DNA from: Rhopalosiphum padi
Taxonomy: Eukaryota > Arthropoda > Insecta > Hemiptera > Aphididae
DNA length: 64,000 nt
Direction: 5' to 3'
Assembly: GCF_020882245.1 (NCBI RefSeq)
Contig: NC_083599.1
Location: forward strand, 6,820,001-6,884,000
Shown: positions 50,690-61,520 of the stretch, piece after piece
How the letters are laid out: every line of letters starts with the position of its first letter
How positions within the stretch are numbered: position 1 is the stretch's first letter
The notes under the pieces: generated by a model
Seen by the model: the letters and a program-made list of their open reading frames with translations, nothing else
The model's database searches: none
What the model was told of the DNA's origin: nothing
Position numbers and translations under genes: made by a program

Positions 50690-50930
50690 CAATATCGATT
50701 CAAGTTCAGCTTTCTGACGTTAAAGCAATCATTGTATTTTGTTACCGATAATTTGGCAGTCTGATGAATGTCTGGTTTATTTTTTCGAACGTAGAAAAGT
50801 AGTTGAAAACTGAGTTTTAATGCCTAGCCGTCTGTCATCACTGGTGTAAATCCATTCTTGACGAGCTGAATATGTTCTTCTGGCACCTGTCTGATGCTAT
50901 TTCGAAAGTAGAAAAGTGTAAGGTTGAAAT
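50690..50930 (-). pseudogene. Possible decayed transposon protein fragment
   Basis: Read on the minus strand, the stretch gives broken segments such as VPEEHIQLVKNGFTPVMTD and, in a shifted frame, RRLGIKTQFSTTFLRSKK, interrupted by stops. Composition is less A+T-biased than the surroundings. It lies close to the hAT element at 49852-50443, but I see no catalytic motif, so a transposase origin is only a suggestion. Confidence 0.2.
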
Positions 50931-51599
50931 CCATGTTTGAGTGTCTAATTATAAGTTTCCCAGCTAAAATCAATGGTAGTTTTGAATACGGCGCCAAAGC
51001 AATTCGGTTTGAGTAAAAGTTGACTTTCCGCTAACCAGAGGTATACTAGTCAAACCAACTAAGTGATACTAACTGTAGATGATAGTCCGGCATTTGTTTG
51101 TTGTTTTATTTATATGTAAATATTGTAAATTTCAAAGCTTAGCTAATAAAGTGTTTAGTGATAAGTCCCCTCCCGGAAAATCTGTTTTTATTAATTCATC
51201 GCACAGTAAGATTAACTCGTGTGTAACCGAGCCTCCTATAGCTAGGTAGACAATCCGACTCTTGTTATCGTGTAATTTAAATTAAATAATAATTTACTGC
51301 AAAGAAGTTAAAATTTTCAAGTCCCTACTAAAAATGCCAATCCCATATTTTCGTCTATTTTTAATTCTGCTGCTAAATGAAAACAAAAACTAATATATGT
51401 AAAATAAAAAATTATTTTTCAACTGATGGCTATACAATCGTATTAATAACACTTTATACTAAGTGTATTTACTATTGGACGTTATATAAGACATGCAATT
51501 TTATACACGCTGTGCTCAATCATTATCTGCAACTATGCAAAATAATGTTTCACTGATGGGACGGAAAATTGGCCAAATCGAGAGAACACCGTTGAGAGG

Positions 51600-51910
51600 A
51601 AAGGGAGAACATTTTTCACTCTCTGACTCATTTTCTTATCCCTTTCACTCACTCACTCTCTCTCTCTATCTATCTCTCTTCATTTTCTCTTTTTGTGCAA
51701 TTTATTTTCGCATTATTATATAATATTCTGTAAATAATACGGAACGAGGCTGGAAAATCGAAATATAGAGTATTCTCACGCGAGCTCAAACTATATGACG
51801 TTTATACCTAAGCATAATATTTTGCTTCATTTCACGTCGTGTCGGAGACTTCAGACACCGCACCGTCGACGATCATATTATGGCTATAAAAATACGTCGT
51901 TGCGAGCTCG
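51600..51910. other. CT-rich tract and less A+T-rich island
   Basis: A CT-rich region with ctctctctctatctatctctct (about 51657-51680) is followed by CpG-containing sequence (cacgcgagctcaaac; cgtgtcggagacttcagacaccgcaccgtcgacg; gttgcgagctcggtgg). The plus frame 51493-51723 is driven by the CT tract. The island could be regulatory. Confidence 0.35.
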
Positions 51911-51949
51911 GTGGTTTAAACATATTCAGTATAATGCACATGAAACATA

Positions 51950-52945
51950 CAGGATGGTTCACTGAGCATGTATACCACCTCCATGTATCTGTTGTTTTTT
52001 AGTTTATTAAAATTCTGACTTTGAGGATTTTTATTTTTTACTTAATACAGAGAATTTCTTATTTTTAAATATTTTGATTTTTTAGGAGTGTCGCAAACAT
52101 TTTTTCTTTCAATCAAAAACAGAATTTTTTTTGTATTAAAATGTTTATGTACCTATTTAAATAAATAGGTTATTGTAAATAGACTATTTACGTAAAAACT
52201 CAACCGAGTAGTTTCTGTAGTATTATTAAACTTTTTACACTTAAGATAATTTTTATGGCCACATCATAATAATAATACGGAAATATGTTGAAAAAAACAA
52301 CTATTAAAATAAATAGCTAGTATAGTAATAACAATTTTAGGATACTTAATATTTCATAATTTGTTTTAAATCTATACTTGATGTAAGTAAGAATTTAACT
52401 AAATAATATGGAATTGTCTTATATCTTTTATAAAAAATATATTTCCTATATATTCTGACCATATTATTATGAATTTTTTATTTAGTACAATTAATAATGA
52501 ATTGAAAAATTTCCATTTAAAATTTAATTTTTGTGCAACAAAATTTTCTAAAAAATCATACGTTGAATTATTTACATTGAAAAATTGAATTTCTCACATG
52601 AAGAAATTATCTTGTGTTGTCTCAGGAATACATCGTATTCATCGTAAAAAAAATATATTTAAAAAAAATATTGTCTTGTGTATATTATTATTTAAAAATT
52701 ATGAAAATTAGAATAAAATTAAATAAACATTCATATTATATATTATATAAAATATAAAAACAGGAGTCGAATATATAGAGTGAATTATTCCATACTCAAA
52801 ATGGTCTATTTAAGCATTTAAACTCAATATTTCAAAACTATATTGAAAATATTATTTTTACATAATTTTGTAAATCGTATATGTCATTTCGAAACAACTT
52901 AATAAAATGTATTTTTACAACCGAAAATGGTGGTGACACTCAAAT
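51950..52945. repeat. Long dispersed repeat with inverted-looking ends (tentative)
   Basis: The left edge aggatggttcactgagcatgtataccacctccat and the reverse complement of the right edge (tcaccaccattttcggttgtaaaaatac) share an accacc-t/a-ccat core near each end. Similar 'ggtgattcactgagaatga' sequence begins the repeat at 59429. Interior is A+T-rich and non-coding. The boundaries are approximate. Confidence 0.35.
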
Positions 52946-54563
52946 AAGGTAAACATAATAACATTTTTTTTATAATAAGCGTGGGCAATAAAATTAATCA
53001 CCTTTTATAAGGATTTATATACTCACGTTTGCGGTAAAAAAAAAATCGACGATAAAATAATAGTTACATATTATATCTTTTATACGAGTATCACATATTA
53101 TATTATATTATTATGCGAATATAGTATTGTAAGTTGTAACACCCGTAGACGGAATAATTTACATGGAATTAACATAACAATATAACCATACGACTCGGCG
53201 CGCGGCGGTGTAAACGACTAGACCGAAATGTGTATGTTTGTAAATTTGGCTGAAAAAGTAAAAAAAAAAATATTTTTAACCAAACACTGAGATTTAATAT
53301 AATTCAAAAACTTTTTATTTGGCTTTGGCCCAATCGATTATTGATTAACATAAACATAATGTTATGTATATGTGATGGCGCCACGGGCGGAGAACATTTA
53401 CGATAAAAATTATCACTAAAAGTGTTTTCGCAGCGAGGACATTTTTGATTAAAAATGGACCAAGGTCTTTTCCGAAAACCAACAGCCATTTGCCATCGGT
53501 ACGTGTCTTAAGGTAACATAAAAATTATTTAATTAAAAAACGAATTTTCGACGCTTATCGTTTTGCAGTAAATTGCAGTTATTTGTCGAGTTTAGAATAA
53601 TTGCGTTTATTGCAATAATTGTTTGAAATTTGATATTTCTCGGGCATAAAGAGCGATTGCAGTGGCCACATATTCTAATATATTTAAGGAATATATTCTA
53701 CCTACGCATGGAATCTAAAATTTAGAATCGATGTGTATATTAATATTGCATACTTTGCAGTAATGTATCCAACGTATAGCCAACTTCAGAAGGCCTAAAG
53801 TTAATAATATATTATTATAATAAGCGTGGTGGTATGTTTGTAATCCAACATTAATCTATTGTAAAGTTGTTAATACCATTCGATAGAATTATGTTACCAA
53901 CACGATTTATATTGTATGGCCTATAAATAGTCAAACTATACCGTTTTAATACCGAATACATACAACACACTCCGATAATAATAATAGTAATATTAGTAAA
54001 TATTAACCAAAATGGAAACATCAATACATCATATTAGAAAATAAGAATTATAAACTTAAAATTAGAAAATATGTATATAAACTCGTAAAAATAAATAAAC
54101 TAATAATGTAATAAATATCGAATATACGTTACGTTGTTCATATATTTTTAAACAGCTATATTATAAAAGCAATATATTTTTTATTATTATTGTTGTTTAC
54201 TTGAGTATAATAACAATATTTAGAAATATTTTAAGTTTTCGAGTGTACTATTTCCGTGAAATGCTAGCACATCAGGTGTTTGTTTCTGATGGTTTTTGGC
54301 GTTAATTATTTTAGTGCAACTAATTCTTCACTTCCCTAATTACCGAATAATTGTTTTATTCCAGAATTTTATAAATGCATTAGACTGAAACACATATATA
54401 TATATATATAGAGTTTGTTTTACCTTTAGTTACAGATTTATTTCCAACTTTGCCTGTAAATTCTTCTAAGTGCTCAATTACCCTATTGTAACGTTCTTAA
54501 ATTTATTATCTTCATTATGCATATAGTTGAATGTTAAAATACAACGACATAGTATTTTATACA

Positions 54564-54610
54564 GTTGCGGATCCAGTGAGGCTATAAGGTCAATTTCTCC
54601 TTCCATCCTC
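54564..54610. repeat. Possible transposon end fragment
   Basis: cagttgcggatccagtgaggctataaggtc resembles a hAT-like terminus (CAG-N-GGCGGATCCAG type). No partner end was found, so it is at most a fragment. A second such fragment, cagggacgtccatagacctatataagggggtaggg, is at 55149-55183. Confidence 0.25.
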
Positions 54611-57600
54611 GTTTGAAATGTTTTAAATTATATAATTATTTATAGAATAAATCTATATAATAGATAAAATATAAATACATTTGTTGATAATGCTATCAAA
54701 TCTTTTCTATAATCTATAAAACCTACTTTTTTCTGAAAAAAATATATCTTCTCCATTTCAGATATCTATATCAACGCATATATATATAAAAATATCAGAC
54801 TAACCATGTTTAAGAACTTACTTATTTAAATTATGTGAAAGAAAAAAAAAATTTTATTTACATTTAAGCGAATTTTTATACTTTAACTGTAGATACTCGT
54901 AAAATAAAAAAAAAACTATTATCAAAAAATAGAAAATTTCTACCTTGTGGACAGAAAGCCATTTTTTTTTTTTTGATTCTACATTTTGTATACTCATTAT
55001 AATATAAATATAACTCCGAAATGCCCAAATTAAGGTGAAATATTTGTAACTAACCTGACATTAATCTGTTGCAAGGTTATTTAGTATAATTTGATATAAT
55101 AATCATATTTACATAAGACACCTGCGTAGTTTGTATCATAAAGTCACAGCAGGGACGTCCATAGACCTATATAAGGGGGTAGGGAGCGATAACTAAAGAT
55201 TTAATCTCAGTATTTGCACATTATAAAATATGTATTTATTTTCAAAAATATATCTTAAGCGGAACCGTAAGTCTTACCTGCAACCTCTTGTTTTCGTCTT
55301 ACTAACGCACATACAAAATAAATTTAAGTTCAGAATAATTTAATTTATTCTGTTATTTTTAATTTTATAATAATTTCAGATATTATTATCAAATTTTCAG
55401 AACCTTTGAAGGCTTAAATTAATATTTTAATTTTGAAAAATGTTAAAAGTATTTCATAATGTACAAAAAATAAACAATTTTAAAATCTCCATTACTTCTT
55501 TTTAAATTAATACATATAAAAAAAAGTAAATTGAGGTCTTAAATAATGTTTATATTTTTAAATTTGATACCAGGATAAATAAGTCTAATATTAAAAAAAA
55601 AAAAAAGTGTAAAATTAAATATTGATAGAACTTAAAAGAACATAAATTGTATTGTGTTACGAATTAGTTAGACACTGACGGCACATACGAGTATTAAGTC
55701 CTCTTAATAAGTCATTTATGGACAGACAGCTGTATAACGATTTATTAAAATGATAAAATATAATTTAAATTTATTCGAATATAACCGTTGTAGTTGCCCG
55801 ACCCGTAACAATTATATAACACGATGCGTCTTATAATTCTATACTTTGACGATTCAACGATTTTATGATATTAATATAGTTTTGATTTTATATAATATAC
55901 ATTTTATTTTTGTATTTTTATTTCGTTCTTCGACAAAATATCTATATTAGGCCAATTTGAGTAACGTGGTGATGGCATGCGCGATACTGATTACATGTAT
56001 TTTGGAAATATTCTCCTTGCAAAATACATTTTTTGTGAAATATTACGAGTTTAAATTGATGATTGCATGACTGACACGGTGCTTAAACATAATCAATGTA
56101 CATTTCTTTATATTTTGACACTCGGATACAAAGAGGTTAACCGCCATGATACCTGATGTAGTGTATTATTAGATGCGTAAAACCGAATAAAATAAAAAAA
56201 AAAACTTCCATAATATTATGCTGGTTGTGTAGTAATTCAAATATTGTATGAACACTATTATACCAAAGTGTATTTTAAGTACCCATGTCATGTTTCGGGT
56301 ACTATTTTTCTTGCAGAGCATTTGAATTTTAAAAAAGGATTTTACTTGAATATGAGTCCATTTATTTACCGGAATTGAAAGTGAGCACCTATGTTTCGTA
56401 GTCGGCCACATTTTTTCCTCCTCAATTTTGAACTTTAGTATGGTTATATACATATCCTTTAAAGTCTCCACGAAATGATTAATGAAAAGAGTGTATTATT
56501 ATGTCTACGTTAAAAGTTTGGATGAAACGAAATACAATAATCCATACACTGTGTGACGTTATCATAAAACTCATAGGTACATACTAATATTAAAATAGAT
56601 ACGTTACCGTGAAAATAAATTTGTTGTTCGATAGAATTTTTTTTTAATAACTATTGCAAACAAAATTATAAAAGTAATTATAACAATCAAAAATTTTAAA
56701 ACACGTGTTTACTTATAGCTATTTTAGTTGTGGTAAACTGAAATAATTAATTTCTTTTGAACTATAAATGAACATATGAACATATTAGTTTTACAATAAA
56801 GTATTTTTTGTTTATATTTTTGTTGGAAGAAAATTTTTCCAGTAAATAAAACGCTCTACTCATCGGCTTAGATTGAGGTTTTTTGTATCTATTAAATTAG
56901 ATCTAATAGATAATTTTATGAGATAAAAATCGAAAATATTATCAGTTTTTTTTTAAATAATAAGAAAAAACAGTTTAAGTTAAAAATTGTATGACATAAA
57001 AAATTTAAACAAAGGATAACGATTTTAGTTATTTCGTTGTAATACTAATATATTATACTGTTTATAAAAATACATTGGTTAAATAATATTATGTACTTTT
57101 GAGTATGTGTCGTTTTCGTTAAATAAATAATTAATATTATTAATGTATAACAAGCTCTCTGCACGCTGTGTGGTGTGTGCGATATAATATATCTACGATC
57201 TACCTAATGTACATAGTATTCCTATTACGGTATTATTCACCTATTATACAAATTCCATATATTTAAATTTTCGTGGCGCCGTATCGACGTTATGTATATT
57301 AATATTACACGAGTCCATAATATTGTATCGCAATAATTCGCGTAACAATATAGTATAAACGTGTGTGTACCTATATGATTATATTAATATTGACCTGTCC
57401 TCTAGCGTTTCATTATTAATTTAAACTAACTCCCTACCCCTCCAATGTACTGACTTCACAGGGTGATCGCTTTAACTGGCTACATCAAATTACTAGTTCA
57501 GTATTTTTTTTTTTTTTTTTGAATATTCATAAATATTCGATACAATTCAAAGTATTTATTACAACATTAATTATTTACGAAAAAATATACATTTTCGTTA

Positions 57601-58062
57601 TTTCGTATCGTATTTTTTTTTTAACGACTGTGTATATTTCTAAGTACATAAATAGAAATTGAAAATTGATATAAACAATATAAAATGTCGTATAAATACG
57701 ATGTACTTTGGAAAAGTTACAACGAAAACAAATTTTCAAAAAAATTAATTATTCTACTCCAAAAGGAGTAAGGTAATAGGAAAAGTCGATCACGATAAAA
57801 AAAAAAAAAACGTAAAAATATGATTATAATGCTATGTTACAATGAAATAAAATTAGGTTTGAAAATGAGTAATAAAAATATAATTACGTATATTATAATA
57901 TTATTTAAGTAGTTATACATGATATACTTGCCTACCTGCAGTATGTGCGCTATAGGTCAAATATACGTATATGTATATTATATTTTTACGTAATTTTCGT
58001 TATTTTTTTTTTTTACTTTTTCGTTCAGACACGTGTTGTTAGTAAATAAAGGTTTCACTCAC

Positions 58063-58260
58063 CAATGGACGGTTCAGACGAGTTCCTGGTGCCGTCCGCC
58101 GATATCGATCGCGCCTGTCCCGGCGACAGACCGTACAAATCGTTGTACTTGTCGTGCTGATTGGCGTCGATCGATTTGGACCTGAACTTTGATCTATTGA
58201 ACCGGGTCCTCATAGCACCAAAAAAGTCACGTTTCTTCTTCCTGCTCCGTCCGCGATCAG
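58063..58260 (-). CDS. C1-domain protein, basic and Ser-rich exon
   Basis: Minus strand, acceptor tgttttacag before 58260, donor gtgagt after 58063. Two carried-in bases, then 65 residues: DRGRSRKKKRDFFGAMRTRF, then NRSKFRSKSIDANQHDKYND, then a linker LYGLSPGQARSISADGTRNS ending SEPSI plus one base. The RSRKKKR and RSKFRSKS clusters are strongly basic and Ser-containing, typical of a membrane-contacting or kinase-regulated segment. The exon is G+C-richer and CpG-rich relative to its flanks, as expected for constrained coding sequence here. The family was not recognised. Confidence 0.85.
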
Positions 58261-59428
58261 CTGTAAAACATAAAAAAAAAACAATTTATACTCTAGAGTA
58301 TATCATTATTATTATTTGCATATAACCACTTCCGAATTCCAATTATACGCGAATCGAATACGTTTTAACAGCGTTGTACAAAAATAACGCACACATTTTC
58401 GAGGTTACTGAGGCGATGAAGAATATACGAGTATAACATTAAAAAAATAATTACATCAATATATCACATTATGGTTGGTTTTGAAAGAATAAAAAACATT
58501 TTATTATTTTAATTACGTATATTAGCTAAAAGTCGATATGATTTATTTATATTATATCATAATATATATGTACTTATACATAATATAATATATTATTTAT
58601 AGTTTTTAAGTGATGAAGAAATCGATTATTGCTTTGGTTGATCAAACTAATCAGAGTGACAGCAGTAATTAAAAGTATAATATTATTGTATTTTTGTAAA
58701 AGTGCGAATATGCTTCATGATAAGGCATACTAAATGTAAATTGTTAGTTTTTTGTTTGACTGATTAATTTGGAAACTGTGTGTGACTCGTGTGAGTTAGG
58801 TATGACCTATAAATGTTATCTGGTTATTATTAACTTTCTCGGGTTTCCTACTAAGAATTTTTCAAGGACATGTTTTTATTTCTTGAATGTATTTATTTTG
58901 TCTTTTGAGTTGAAAGTAACCGAATATCACTTTTAGACTTTAGAGATAGTTTTCATGTTTGAAACGTTAATTTTATAATGATTTGGGCTTTTTGCTAATG
59001 GATCTTCTTTTTCATTTCTTGTACGCTATAACATGATATTAATACGTGACGAAACATTTTTATTTTATTAAGAGCAATTTTCGAGAGCCAATCGGAAATT
59101 AATGTAATTTAATCGTGCATGACTCGTATACCAATAACAAACCTAAAATGAACATATTTTCTCATAGTAATATAATACATGAAAAAGAGACGAAAATTAC
59201 GCTTCAAATCCATTATGACGTTGACGGCACGAAATATCATAATGTAGATGTCCAATTAAAATCTTCCAAAAAAATTGTCAGCCGTTCTTTTTTTTTAATA
59301 TTATAAAAATTTAAAAAACAGTGTTTCTTATACCTAGAATATATTACTAAGTATCGTTGATTCGTATCGAATGATTTAATTTATATATTTGTCGCTATAT
59401 ATATATATATACTATATAGCCATATAGG

Positions 59429-60160
59429 TGATTCACTGAGAATGATTATTTTAGATTCTGAACGAAGCGATGAATTTATTGATTTAACGAGTGTTTGTGT
59501 GTGTGTGGTATACTAACTATACTTAATAAGTAATTAAAAAAAAAGTTTTGATATTGAATTTTGGGTGTAGTTTCTGATCTATTTTTAAATAGACTAAAAT
59601 TAAAAATGTAAAAACAAATTATTACGTAAAATTAGTTTTCAATAAAATCGATTTTGTTTTTTTGTTGGAACTCAAAAGACTAAAAATGTAAACAAGTACT
59701 TGAAATTTTCATCAAATGTTTACCTATACAAATATGACATTGGATATTCACTTGTAAAATATTAAATATTGTCAACAAACAAAAATGTTTATTATTTTGT
59801 CAATATTGTTATGCATGATGTTTGATTATTTTTGATTTATTTATAGACATTGCAATTTCCACAAATATTATTATAATAATTAAATATTACAATATCCAAG
59901 AAAAAATGTAATCAGCCTACCATAATACTCAATATAAAATAAATTACTTTAATAGCTATTATATCAATAAATATCACAAAATATACTTAGTGGTATTATT
60001 TGCCTACAGGCCGTTTCCGCTAATAATTTTATTTGTATACAATGATACATCGTAAAATTTTAACTAAACACAATCCAATCATAGTAGTGACTCGTTTAAT
60101 ACCTAATGTACATCAAAGCAGTATCCACTTGCCTACCTTTTTTTTTTAATAATTATTTTA
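59429..60160. repeat. Dispersed repeat, copy B (related to 13860-14095)
   Basis: Starts with ggtgattcactgagaatga and agattctgaacgaagcgatgaatttattgattt, then a GT-rich tract (59495-59507), and ends with the segment homologous to 13860-14095. The 'gaacgaagcgatgaa' motif is also seen, reverse-complemented, at 3081 and 19806. It is A+T-rich, non-coding and about 0.7 kb, probably one diverged copy of a family common in this genome. Confidence 0.55.
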
Positions 60161-61379
60161 TTTAAATAATTATTTTTAGAACTTGTACCTACATAAACTT
60201 AAATATCATATTTTAACATTTTTGAGATTTCCTGTACTACTAAAAATGAGTAAAGTCTACTCAGTACTTAGTAGACACTAATGGTGATATTATAAACATC
60301 CTCATTTAAAAAAACAGAAATTTTTAACTCTACAAGACCCAGTAACACTAAACATTTTAAAATATGGCCTTTAAAAAAATAATAAGTTCTAATATTTGAA
60401 TTTTGAATAACAGCGTTTACGTATGGAAGAAAAAGGATGGTAAACATTCTTCGGTGAATCATTGTGTTTACAAGAGGTGGGTACAGTACACCAGGTCGTT
60501 TGAAATATGTACTTTTTTGTTTAGTTGGGCTCGTGAAGTCGTGACGAACATCGGATTCAATCGTTTTATACAACACGACCTCCTTCTACTGTGGTTTTCT
60601 TAGTGCATCATTAATCGTTTACTACCTGATTTTTTTCTACATATAATTATATTACTGAGGGATAACGTAATAATTGCACAGTTCCTACAGTCTTTCGTTT
60701 GAATAATATTTCAAATATTGAATTAACTGCCGTTATCGCCTTTGTATTTTATTTCATTAGACGAATACATTATTAATTGAAATAATTCGATTATGAAGTC
60801 AGCATGTGCATAATAATATGTCGTTATAAATTATAATATATTTTAATCCGCAATATCTCGATAATAATAATTATTACTAACATTAAAAGTATTGGAATAT
60901 ATTTTAGATATATAGTAATAATATTGTACAGTGTGCATAATGAATATTGAAATAAACCCAGTGCACTTTACTATAAATAATGTTTAATGCCATCGCGCGT
61001 AGAGGTTTTGAGGGATAAATCATTAATATCACAAAGTGATCTACCCGACTAATGAACCAATTTCGAACATCATTTTTCAAAACTTCAATAGCACTAAATA
61101 TGAAAATAAAACACAATAATATCCGAAAAACGGTACGTACCCGGGAACGTTCGGAATAAAGGGGCTTAGTAAATTTTGACTGCATTCATCACGGGACGTA
61201 ATTTAATTATATTGTCTCTGTTTTTATCCGAAAGATGCCAAGATAATCCTCTTAAAAATAATCGCTTTTAAACACTGTACTTATTTGGACGACGTTCGTT
61301 TGAATAAGCGACGGGATGGACGGCATATTTTATCACGAGACAATATGATATTTATATTATTAGTAAACTGTACGCGTGG

Positions 61380-61520
61380 TAAAATAAAATAATAACGATA
61401 TTTTTGGAAAGACGCGACGTCTTCGATAACGCTAATGACCGGGTTTCCGCGGAGCAGTCGGGAAATTTTTAAATTTGTGCGCTCGGCGAATATCGAAGAG
61501 TCGTCAATAAAATAATATAC
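61380..61520. other. Short CpG-richer block
   Basis: The sequence gacgcgacgtcttcgataacgctaatgaccgggtttccgcggagcagtcggg, then gtgcgctcggcgaatatcgaagagtcgtc, is markedly richer in CpG than the flanks. No exon in phase with 58260 could be recognised. It might be promoter-like or an unannotated exon. Confidence 0.3.

Larger units (their letters stand above)
39478..58062 (-). other. 18.6-kb intron of the C1-domain gene
   Basis: Donor gtgagtgaaacc at 58062-58051, acceptor ending at 39478 (minus strand). Supported contents: a tandem repeat of about 75 bp at 44244-44475, AT and AAT/AGA microsatellites (42840-42866, 46088-46113, 46999-47044), a 12-bp inverted repeat at 49283-49368, a hAT-type element at 49852-50443, a possible decayed transposon-coding stretch at 50690-50930, CT-rich DNA and an island at 51600-51910, and a long dispersed repeat at about 51950-52945. 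No additional exon is needed, because the flanking exons join in phase. Confidence 0.7.

Noticed and set aside
53304..53489. Minus-strand frame with CPRCENTFSDNFYRKC
   Set aside because: Looks like a partial zinc-binding motif, but there is no second Cys/His pair at a known spacing, no splice context and no phase match with the C1 gene.
60268..60603. Opposing open frames at 60.3-60.6 kb
   Set aside because: Overlapping frames on both strands with no domain; no acceptor/donor pair in phase with the 58260 exon.
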